Origin: Firmicutes bacterium UBA5499
GTDB taxonomy: Bacteria; Bacillota; DTU084
DNA: 7,300 nucleotides
NCBI GenBank assembly: GCA_002426275.1
Contig: DIPB01000086.1
Span: 414-7,713, forward strand
Direction of reading: 5' to 3'
Shown: piece by piece, positions 1 to 5,783 of the stretch
How positions within the stretch are numbered: the first letter of the stretch is position 1
Layout: every line of letters starts with the position of its first letter
Program-made: the position numbers and the translations under genes
The notes under the pieces: model-generated
What the model saw: the letters and a program-made list of their open reading frames with translations, nothing else
Told to the model about the DNA's origin: nothing
The model's database searches: none

Positions 1-1179
1 TTCTTCTGGGTGGCCAGGATGATCTTCATGGGCTTGGAATTCCTGCACCAAGTGCCGTTCCGCAAGGTCTATATTCACGGCCTGCTGCGGGACGGAGAGG
101 GCAGGAAGATGAGCAAATCCTTGGGCAATGGCATCGATCCCAGCGAAGTGATCAAAACCTACGGCGCGGACACCCTGCGTTTCTCGCTGGTATCCGGCAC
201 GGCTCCCGGCAGCGATATGCGCTTTTATCCGGAAAAAATCGAGGGCGCCCGCAATTTCGCCAACAAGATCTGGAACGCGGCCCGCTTTGCGCTGATGAAC
301 TTGGAGGATTTTCAGCCGCAAGGCGAGGAATTCGGCCGTCTGCCGTTGGAACTGGCGGACAAGTGGATTCTCTCTCGCTACAGAAAAGCGGCCGTGGAGC
401 TGGAAAATTGGTTGGAACGCTTCGAACTCGGCGAAGGAGCGCGGGTGCTGTACGATTTCATTTGGAGCGAACTATGCGACTGGTACCTGGAGCTGGCAAA
501 GCCCAGGCTGTATGGCAGAGCCGGAGAAGAGCCGCGCCGCGCCGCTCAGTATACCCTCTGGTATGTGCTGAGCCATACCATGGAATTGCTCCATCCATAC
601 ATGCCGTTTCTCAGCGAGGAGATCTGGCAGCAGCTTCCCCACAGCGGACAAAGCATTGTGGTTGCGGACTGGCCCGCGCCGCCGGAAAGCTTGGCCTGCG
701 AAGAGGCAGAAAGCCAGCTGGCCACAGTCATGGATGCCGTCAGGTCTATCCGCAATCTGCGCAGCGAAAAGCAGGTGCCGCCTGGGAAGAAAATCACAGC
801 CATTATTCAGGCTCAAGGCAAAGTTGAAAGCCTCTTTCAGGAGTACGGGTCCTATCTGTGCGAGCTGGCAGGCTTGGCGCAGCTGGAATTGACCGAACCC
901 GGACAAGCCCCCCAGCAGGTTGAAACCATAGTGGCCACAGATTACACCATCTATTTGCCGCTTTCCGGGCTTGTGGATCTCCGGGAAGAACGGGCAAAAC
1001 TGGAGCGGGAATTGGCTGGCGCCAGAGAGCAGCTGAAACGAGTCGCAGCCAAACTTGCCAACCAGAATTTTGTGAGTAAGGCTCCGCCTGAGGTGGTACA
1101 ACGGGAGCGAGACAGAGCGGAAGAGCTGAGAACGCTGGATCTGAACTTGCAAGAGCGTCTCGGCCAATTGGAGGATTAG
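1..1179 (+). CDS. valS: Valyl-tRNA synthetase, C-terminal part (5' end outside window)
   Basis: Cytoplasmic class I aminoacyl-tRNA synthetase that charges tRNA-Val. The reading frame is open from base 1 and 392 residues are visible; the family is usually about 880 residues, so roughly the C-terminal 45% is here. The visible part begins in the catalytic core with FFWVARMIFMGLEF, followed by the class I KMSKS signature at bases 106-120 in the context GRKMSKSLGN, which closes over the adenylate. NFANKIWNAARFALMN (bases about 253-300) starts the helical anticodon-binding domain. The last 70 or so residues (from about base 967) are rich in Glu, Lys, Arg and Leu and match the C-terminal coiled-coil arm typical of ValRS. 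The HIGH motif and the editing domain lie upstream of the window. The ATP- and valine-type motifs and the coiled-coil tail separate it from IleRS and LeuRS. It is followed by folC after two bases, a common Firmicute arrangement. Confidence 0.97.
   Translation, partial: FFWVARMIFMGLEFLHQVPFRKVYIHGLLRDGEGRKMSKSLGNGIDPSEVIKTYGADTLRFSLVSGTAPGSDMRFYPEKIEGARNFANKIWNAARFALMNLEDFQPQGEEFGRLPLELADKWILSRYRKAAVELENWLERFELGEGARVLYDFIWSELCDWYLELAKPRLYGRAGEEPRRAAQYTLWYVLSHTMELLHPYMPFLSEEIWQQLPHSGQSIVVADWPAPPESLACEEAESQLATVMDAVRSIRNLRSEKQVPPGKKITAIIQAQGKVESLFQEYGSYLCELAGLAQLELTEPGQAPQQVETIVATDYTIYLPLSGLVDLREERAKLERELAGAREQLKRVAAKLANQNFVSKAPPEVVQRERDRAEELRTLDLNLQERLGQLED
1170..1174 (+). promoter_or_regulatory. 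Ribosome binding site of folC, inside the valS 3' end
   Basis: GGAGG lies seven bases before TTG at 1182 and inside the last codons of valS. It supports the unusual TTG start and suggests translational coupling of folC to valS. Confidence 0.75.
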
Positions 1180-1181
1180 CC

Positions 1182-2489
1182 TTGAACTGGCAGGATGCAG
1201 TAGCGTATTTGGAGAGCTTGAGCCGTTTCGGCAGCAACCTTGGCTTGGAGCGCATGGAAAAGCTGTTGGCGAGAATAGGAAATCCGCACCGGGAAATAAA
1301 TTGCCTGCACATTGCCGGCACCAATGGCAAAGGCTCCACAGTAGCCATGCTTTCGGCAGTCCTACAGGAAGCGGGATTAAGGGTGGGGACTTACACCAGT
1401 CCGCACCTTTCCTCTTTTTGCGAACGGATCGCCATCAATGGTGAGCCGATCTCCCAAGCTGCAGTCACTGAGTTGGTGGAGGAGCTGGCGCCTGAGGCCA
1501 GGGCAGTGGATGGACTGACCAAATTTGAATTCCTTACGGCCATGGCCTTTTGCTATTTTCAAAGGCAAAAGCCGGAGCTTGTGCTTTTGGAAGTGGGGCT
1601 GGGAGGCAGGCTTGACGCCACGAATGTGGCGGCTCCAGTTGCCTGCGGGATCACGCATCTGGCCTTAGAGCACACTCAGCGACTGGGGAACACCCTCTCT
1701 GCCATCGCCTGGGAGAAAGCCGGGATCATCAAGCCGGGCCGGCCTGTGGTGACCGCGCCGCAGGAGACCGAGGCCAGATGCGTGCTGGAGCGGCGGGCAA
1801 AGGAGCTTGGCGCGCCTCTGTGGCAGGTGGCGAGCTGGCCGGAAGCAGGTCAGATTCGCTATCGCGGCCGCGCTTTCTCCCTGGCGGGCTCGGAGGCTGA
1901 TTTTTGGTTGGGAGAGCATTTTTGGCCGCAGGTCGCCGTGGGTCTGCTTGGCCGGCATCAATTGACCAATGCCGGCGTTGCTTTGGGTTTGGCGCAAATC
2001 GCCTATAGAGGCGGCTTGGTGAAGCTGTCGGCGGAAAGCTGGCAGCAGGCCGTCTATCGTGGCCTTGCCCAGGCCCGCTGGCCCGGAAGGCTTGAGTTTT
2101 TCTCCGGTCAGCCCAGCTTGCTCCTGGACGGCGCCCATAATCCCGACGGCATGCGGACGCTCGCCGGGGCAATCAGAGAGTTTTTTTCCTGCGCCAAGCC
2201 AATGTTGGTTTTGGGGATCTTAGGAGACAAGGATGCCCAACAGATGCTCTCGATTCTGGCGCCCCTTGCGGGTTCAATTGTCCTCACGCGGCCGGATAAT
2301 CCCAGGGCGCTGGAGCCTGAAAGCTTAGCGGCCATTGCCAGGCGTTTCTGCAAGAAGGTCGAGGTGATTCCCGAGCCGGCGTTGGCATTGGAGCGGGCCC
2401 TTAACCAGCGGGAATTGGTCGTGGTGGCAGGCTCGCTATATTTGGTGGGACAGCTGCGTCCGTCCATCCTCAGATTCTTTTCCCTCTAA
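1182..2489 (+). CDS. folC: Folylpolyglutamate synthase / dihydrofolate synthase
   Basis: Mur-ligase-type ATP-dependent ligase that adds glutamate to folates, and in many bacteria also joins dihydropteroate to glutamate; it acts in the cytoplasm. The protein has 435 residues, normal for the family. Near the N-terminus is GLERMEKLL, then the P-loop GTNGKGS (residues 46-52), TSPHL (72-76), EVGLGGRLDATN (137-148, containing the probable Mg-binding Glu137), and EKAGIIKPG (178-186). The C-terminal Mur-ligase domain carries DGAHNPDG (316-323). The motif that is usually a DH pair is EH at residues 163-164, a conservative change. The start is TTG at 1182, chosen because GGAGG lies seven bases upstream and the N-terminus aligns with the family; an ATG further in would remove conserved sequence. 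Whether it has both activities cannot be told from the sequence, but a single bifunctional FolC is usual in Firmicutes. Confidence 0.95.
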   Translation: MNWQDAVAYLESLSRFGSNLGLERMEKLLARIGNPHREINCLHIAGTNGKGSTVAMLSAVLQEAGLRVGTYTSPHLSSFCERIAINGEPISQAAVTELVEELAPEARAVDGLTKFEFLTAMAFCYFQRQKPELVLLEVGLGGRLDATNVAAPVACGITHLALEHTQRLGNTLSAIAWEKAGIIKPGRPVVTAPQETEARCVLERRAKELGAPLWQVASWPEAGQIRYRGRAFSLAGSEADFWLGEHFWPQVAVGLLGRHQLTNAGVALGLAQIAYRGGLVKLSAESWQQAVYRGLAQARWPGRLEFFSGQPSLLLDGAHNPDGMRTLAGAIREFFSCAKPMLVLGILGDKDAQQMLSILAPLAGSIVLTRPDNPRALEPESLAAIARRFCKKVEVIPEPALALERALNQRELVVVAGSLYLVGQLRPSILRFFSL

Positions 2490-2531
2490 GCAGGAATTTA
2501 GATTACAGATGACGTATTACTACAGAAGACG

Positions 2532-2540
2532 AAAGGAAGG
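2532..2540 (+). promoter_or_regulatory. Ribosome binding site choosing the start of the SPOR-domain gene
   Basis: AAAGGAAGG ends seven bases before ATG at 2548. The in-frame ATG at 2509 has only a weak AGGAA twelve bases upstream, so 2548 is the better start. Confidence 0.65.
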
Positions 2541-2547
2541 AAAAGAC

Positions 2548-3084
2548 ATGTCTCGTCGCCGTAAGGCAAAAAACGGCAAGCTGTTCTTTGTGGGCGTGCT
2601 GGCAGTGATCTTGGGTTATCTGCTGGGAAGTTTGGCCTTGAATTTGCTATTGCCCGACTCTGAGAAGACAGCCCGCAAGCAGCCGCAGGTCATTAATGCG
2701 GAAGGCGAGGAATTCAGCCAAGATGTGGCCTCTCAAGCTGAGCCAAGCCAGGCTCCGACGCAGAAAGAACCCAGCGGACAAGAGTCACAGCCGGTTATGG
2801 CCCAGGAATCGCAGGAGGACTTGTCAGCCGAGCCTGAAGAACAGCCGGTTGAGGTTCAAAAAAGCTGGCGCGTGGCGGTGGGAACTTTTGCGTCTGTCTC
2901 CCAGCTGGAGGAGACCGTCTCTGAACTTGAGGCCGCCGGCTTTGAGGCAATGCCAATCCGCAGCCAGCCGTACAGGGCTCAAATGGGCGTTTTTCAGGAT
3001 CGTCAGCGCGCCGAAGCGCTGGCTGAACAGCTGCAAGCGCAGGGATTTTCAGCTCAGATAGAGGAATTCGCGTCCGGCAGATGA
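2548..3084 (+). CDS. Membrane-anchored SPOR-domain protein
   Basis: Small protein of 178 residues, probably placed in the cell envelope with its C-terminus outside. A short basic N-terminus (MSRRRKAKNGK) precedes one hydrophobic segment at about residues 12-35, which reads as an uncleaved signal anchor by the positive-inside rule. A low-complexity linker rich in Gln, Glu, Ser and Pro covers about 37-105. Residues 106-172 fit a SPOR domain: SWRVAVGTF as first strand, a helix, a second strand around PIRSQPYRAQMGVF, a second helix with AEALAEQLQAQG, and a last strand FSAQIEEF. SPOR domains bind peptidoglycan lacking stem peptides at division septa, or occur in sporulation-linked wall enzymes; no catalytic domain is present here. 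An in-frame ATG at 2509 would add 13 residues but has the poorer ribosome binding site. Genes of this kind often follow folC in Clostridia. The exact role is unknown. Confidence 0.85.
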   Translation: MSRRRKAKNGKLFFVGVLAVILGYLLGSLALNLLLPDSEKTARKQPQVINAEGEEFSQDVASQAEPSQAPTQKEPSGQESQPVMAQESQEDLSAEPEEQPVEVQKSWRVAVGTFASVSQLEETVSELEAAGFEAMPIRSQPYRAQMGVFQDRQRAEALAEQLQAQGFSAQIEEFASGR

Positions 3085-3122
3085 CGCATAGCTCTGGGCG
3101 GAGAAAAACTGTAGGTTGAGGA

Positions 3123-3180
3123 TAGCGGCGCACGGCTGACCGGGGCAACGGTCGGCCTGTGACATGGGGAAGGCGCGCTA
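3123..3180 (+). other. Possible structured RNA leader element with GC-rich stem-loop
   Basis: Bases 3134-3142 pair with 3149-3157 (nine pairs, one of them G-U) around the six-base loop GGGCAA. The stem can extend by CAC (3131-3133) with GTG (3159-3161) past one bulged T. Outside it, TAGCG (3123-3127) can pair with CGCTA (3176-3180), continuing past a bulged G. No T-run follows, so it is not an ordinary intrinsic terminator. It matches none of the riboswitch consensus sequences I can recall. The pairing is seen directly; any RNA function is inference. Confidence 0.35.
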
Positions 3181-3212
3181 ATAGCTAAAATTAACTTAAT
3201 CTTGCGTCTAGT

Positions 3213-3230
3213 TAGTGAATTTTTTCACGA
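3213..3230. promoter_or_regulatory. Predicted Rex operator upstream of the hydrogenase operon
   Basis: The 18-mer TAGTGAATTTTTTCACGA contains the perfect inverted repeat GTGAA-N4-TTCAC. Against the Rex operator consensus TTGTGAA-N4-TTCACAA it matches 12 of 14 defined positions, with mismatches only at the symmetric positions 2 and 17. Rex is a dimeric repressor that leaves DNA when NADH/NAD+ rises, and its targets in Clostridia include fermentation and hydrogenase genes. The site is 112 bases before hydC. No rex gene is in the window, so the regulator is inferred. A TAAAAT hexamer at 3186-3191 could be a -10 box just upstream, but no good -35 accompanies it. Confidence 0.6.
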
Positions 3231-3342
3231 AGTAAGGCGATCTTATGGGCCTGAGAAGCTTGACGGGAATTTTATCGCTTAATGTCTTCACTTCCTGCGG
3301 ACTGACAAGGCTAAGGTAAGATGAGAAAGGAGACAAGCTAGA

Positions 3343-3831
3343 ATGGGGAATTGTCAATGCAGCGATAAGGAAGGAGAGCCACGCTGGAGGCAGCTGGACG
3401 AAATCCTGGCTGAGTGGCGGGATAAACCTGGCAATGTGATTCCGGTGCTTCACAAAGCCCAGGAACTTTTTGGCTATCTGCCCCGGGACGTGCAGGAATA
3501 TGTGGCCAGCGGCCTGAGGGTGCCGGTAAGCGAGGTTTATGGGGTTGTCACTTTTTATTCTCTCTTTACAATGCAGCCCAAAGGGCGGCATACCATCAGT
3601 CTTTGCATGGGAACCGCCTGTTATGTGAAGGGCGCGCAAACCATTATGGATGCGCTAAAAGAGCAGCTGGGAATTGGCCCTGGCGAGACTACGGATGATG
3701 CCCGCTTCACCTTTGCCGTGATGAGGTGCATGGGAGCCTGCGGACTGGCGCCGGTGATGGTGGTGGATGACGATATCTACGGCCGGGTAGCCACGGATGG
3801 TTTGGCGGAAATATTGGAGAAATATCAGTAA
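3343..3831 (+). CDS. hydC: NADH-dependent [FeFe]-hydrogenase subunit HydC (NuoE-like, [2Fe-2S])
   Basis: Thioredoxin-like [2Fe-2S] subunit of the soluble trimeric HydABC hydrogenase, homologous to complex I NuoE and to HndA of the NADP-reducing hydrogenase. It has 162 residues, normal for the family. An N-terminal helical bundle (about residues 14-75) contains the family segment IPVLHKAQELFGYLP and ends in VYGVVTFYSLF. The [2Fe-2S] ligands are Cys88 and Cys93 (CMGTAC, C-x4-C) and Cys129 and Cys133 (CMGAC, C-x3-C). Two further cysteines, Cys4 and Cys6, sit in the N-terminal tail and are not part of the known cluster. The ATG start follows AAAGGAG at 3326-3332. It is the first gene of the hyd operon, downstream of a predicted Rex operator, with hydB 141 bases further on. 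HydC is thought to pass electrons to or from the HydB flavin. The name nuoE is an alternative, but the neighbouring hydrogenase gene favours hydC. Confidence 0.93.
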   Translation: MGNCQCSDKEGEPRWRQLDEILAEWRDKPGNVIPVLHKAQELFGYLPRDVQEYVASGLRVPVSEVYGVVTFYSLFTMQPKGRHTISLCMGTACYVKGAQTIMDALKEQLGIGPGETTDDARFTFAVMRCMGACGLAPVMVVDDDIYGRVATDGLAEILEKYQ

Positions 3832-3856
3832 ACGCAGGCGAGCGATTCAAGGATCC

Positions 3857-3967
3857 ATGCCCGGCGGTCCCGGTGAGCTTTGCCTGGCAAAGACGGCTCT
3901 CCGCTATTGTCGTTTTTGTTGGCATAAATTACACAGCTGCAAGCGGGCAGCAATGAGTAGGAGGTAA
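3857..3967 (+). CDS. Possible small ORF between hydC and hydB, 36 residues, unknown
   Basis: An ATG at 3857 opens 36 codons that close with TAA at 3965-3967, right at the hydB ribosome binding site and five bases before the hydB ATG. The predicted peptide starts MPGGPGELC and is basic, with four cysteines (9, 18, 21, 28) and His23 and His26; CRFCWHKLHSC resembles a metal-binding knuckle. The candidate ribosome binding site AAGGA (3849-3853) is only three bases from the ATG, which is poor. The position would allow translational coupling to hydB. It may equally be a chance frame in an untranslated spacer, since codon use is uninformative at this length. I do not recognise the peptide. Some clostridial hyd operons carry an extra gene here, but I see no homology to one. 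Confidence 0.25.
   Translation: MPGGPGELCLAKTALRYCRFCWHKLHSCKRAAMSRR
3871..3917 (+). other. Hairpin and downstream T-run in the hydC-hydB spacer
   Basis: CTTTGCC (3878-3884) and GGCAAAG (3886-3892) form a perfect inverted repeat that can fold into a hairpin of six pairs with a three-base loop. CGG-GAG (3871-3877) can pair with CTC-CCG (3897-3903) around a T-T mismatch, extending the stem. A TTTTT run lies at 3913-3917, ten bases after the stem, too far for a standard terminator. It could be a weak attenuator or an mRNA processing or stability element setting the hydC to hydBA ratio; this is inference. Confidence 0.3.
3959..3964 (+). promoter_or_regulatory. Ribosome binding site of hydB
   Basis: AGGAGG lies eight bases before the ATG at 3973, close to ideal, and fixes the hydB start. 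It overlaps the last codons of the possible small ORF. Confidence 0.8.
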
Positions 3968-3972
3968 CGTTA

Positions 3973-5766
3973 ATGGAGCGCTATCGAGCCCATGTTCTGG
4001 TTTGCGCAGGCGCGGGCTGTATTTCCAGCGGCTGTTTTGAGGTGGAAAAGGCTTTGAAACAGAGCTTGGTTCGGCATAAACTGACTGAAGAAATCAAAGT
4101 CGTGGAAACAGGCTGCGTTGGGACCTGCGATTTGGGTCCTTTAATGGTGATCTATCCCGAAGGTGTCTTCTACCAGAAAGTTAAACCGGAGGATGCGGAG
4201 GAGATCGTCGCAGAGCATCTACTGGAAGGACGCGTAGTGAAGAGATTATTGTTCCGGGATCTGAAAAGCGGCCAGGAAGTAGAGAAAATAGCCGATGTTC
4301 CCTTTTACAGCAAGCAGCTTCGGATCGCGCTGCGCAACTGCGGGCAGATAGACCCCGGCAGTGTGGAAGAATACGTCGCCAAAGACGGGTATAAAGCTTT
4401 GGGTAAAGTTTTAGGCCAGATGGCTCCCCAAGAAGTGCGAGCGCAAATCAAAGCGTCGGGGATTAGGGGCCGGGGAGGAGCGGGCTTCCCCACCGGATCG
4501 AAGTGGCAGTTTACGGCTCAGGCAGCTGGGGACAAGAAATACGTTGTCTGCAACGCTGACGAGGGAGATCCGGGAGCTTTCATGGATCGCAGCATCCTGG
4601 AAGGAGATCCTCACTCTGTGATCGAGGCCATGGCCATCGCCGGTTACGCGGTGGGAGCGCAGAAAGGTTTCGTTTACGTGCGGGCCGAATACCCGCTGGC
4701 CGTACAAAGGCTGGGTAACGCTATAGAGCAAGCGAGGCAACGCGGCTTTTTAGGCCGCAAGATTTTGGATTCCGCTTTTTCTTTCGATATTGAAATCCGA
4801 GTGGGAGCCGGCGCCTTTGTCTGCGGCGAGGAAACAGCCCTCATCGCTTCCATTGAAGGCAAACGCGGCGAGCCGCGCCCCAAACCGCCTTTTCCAGCCT
4901 CAAACGGCCTGTGGGATTGTCCTACCCTCATTAACAACGTGGAGACATACGCCAATATTCCCGCGATCATTTTGAAGGGGCCTGAGTGGTTTCAGCAGTT
5001 TGGAACGGAGAAAAGCAAGGGCACTAAGGTGTTTGCCATCGCAGGGAAGGTTAATAATACCGGTCTTGCCGAAGTGCCTATGGGCACCACCTTGCGGGAG
5101 CTGGTCTACGACGTGGGCGGCGGCATTCCGGGCGGTAAAAAATTCAAAGCCGCCCAGACAGGCGGCCCTTCCGGCGGCTGCATTCCCGCCCAGTTCATAG
5201 ATACGCCTTTGGATTACGAATCGTTGCGCAAGCTGGGCGCCATTATGGGTTCCGGCGGCTTAATCATCATGGATGAGGATACCTGCATGGTGGATGTGGC
5301 CCGTTTCTTTTTAGAGTTCACTCAGGAAGAATCTTGCGGTAAGTGTACACCCTGCAGGGTGGGTACCCGCAGGATGCTTGAGATCCTCACCCGCATTACC
5401 CGCGGAGAGGGAGAGGACGGGGACATTGAAAAACTGGAGGCATTGGGAAAGCTGATCATCAGCACAGCTCTGTGCGGCTTGGGTCAAAGCGCTCCCAATC
5501 CGGTTTTGAGCACAATCCGGTATTTCCGGGATGAATATGAAGCCCATATTTACGAAAAGCGCTGCCCGGCAGGAGTATGTCAAAGCCTGCTGCGCTTCGA
5601 AATCGATCCCGCGCTCTGCCAAGGCTGCGGGCTTTGCGTCCGGGTTTGCTCCAGCAAAGCCATCAGCGGTCAGCGCAGGGAAGCTCACGCCATAGACCAA
5701 GAGCTTTGCGTCAAGTGCGGCAATTGCTTGAGCAAGTGTCCTTTTGGAGCGATCAGGAAGTATTAA
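3973..5766 (+). CDS. hydB: NADH-dependent [FeFe]-hydrogenase subunit HydB (NuoF-like, FMN and NADH binding)
   Basis: Flavin subunit of HydABC and the site of NAD(H) reaction, homologous to NuoF; in bifurcating enzymes it is where electrons are split between or merged from NADH and ferredoxin. It has 597 residues. An N-terminal thioredoxin-like [2Fe-2S] domain (about 1-90) has Cys11, Cys16, Cys48 and Cys52. The NuoF core carries GRGGAGFPTGSKW (166-178) and NADEGDPGAF (194-203), which bind FMN and NADH. The core [4Fe-4S] ligands are Cys455, Cys458 and Cys461 in SCGKCTPC, plus Cys501 in CGLGQ. The C-terminus is a 2[4Fe-4S] ferredoxin domain with Cys549/552/555/559 and Cys579/582/585/589. The added N- and C-terminal domains are what distinguish HydB from plain NuoF and make the bifurcating-type assignment. 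The first C-terminal motif lacks the usual proline after its fourth cysteine. The start follows AGGAGG at eight bases. hydA begins 17 bases after the stop. Confidence 0.95.
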   Translation: MERYRAHVLVCAGAGCISSGCFEVEKALKQSLVRHKLTEEIKVVETGCVGTCDLGPLMVIYPEGVFYQKVKPEDAEEIVAEHLLEGRVVKRLLFRDLKSGQEVEKIADVPFYSKQLRIALRNCGQIDPGSVEEYVAKDGYKALGKVLGQMAPQEVRAQIKASGIRGRGGAGFPTGSKWQFTAQAAGDKKYVVCNADEGDPGAFMDRSILEGDPHSVIEAMAIAGYAVGAQKGFVYVRAEYPLAVQRLGNAIEQARQRGFLGRKILDSAFSFDIEIRVGAGAFVCGEETALIASIEGKRGEPRPKPPFPASNGLWDCPTLINNVETYANIPAIILKGPEWFQQFGTEKSKGTKVFAIAGKVNNTGLAEVPMGTTLRELVYDVGGGIPGGKKFKAAQTGGPSGGCIPAQFIDTPLDYESLRKLGAIMGSGGLIIMDEDTCMVDVARFFLEFTQEESCGKCTPCRVGTRRMLEILTRITRGEGEDGDIEKLEALGKLIISTALCGLGQSAPNPVLSTIRYFRDEYEAHIYEKRCPAGVCQSLLRFEIDPALCQGCGLCVRVCSSKAISGQRREAHAIDQELCVKCGNCLSKCPFGAIRKY

Positions 5767-5783
5767 GGGGAGTGGGAAACGAA

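Noticed and set aside
472..2172. Minus-strand ORFs of up to 231 codons across valS and folC
   Set aside because: They overlap genes with clear family motifs and have no ribosome binding site or domain of their own.
3134..3157. Intrinsic terminator for the valS-folC-SPOR transcript
   Set aside because: The stem is strong but is followed by TGTGACATGGGG with no T-run.
3260..3265. TTGACG as a -35 promoter box before hydC
   Set aside because: No acceptable -10 hexamer occurs 16-18 bases downstream.
3208..3639. Minus-strand ORF of 143 codons overlapping the hydC start and the leader
   Set aside because: It is antisense to the well-supported hydC and to the predicted operator, and its translation shows no recognisable domain.
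5772..5774. In-frame GTG as an earlier hydA start
   Set aside because: It overlaps the ribosome binding site AAGGGGAG, leaving no spacing; ATG at 5784 fits better.
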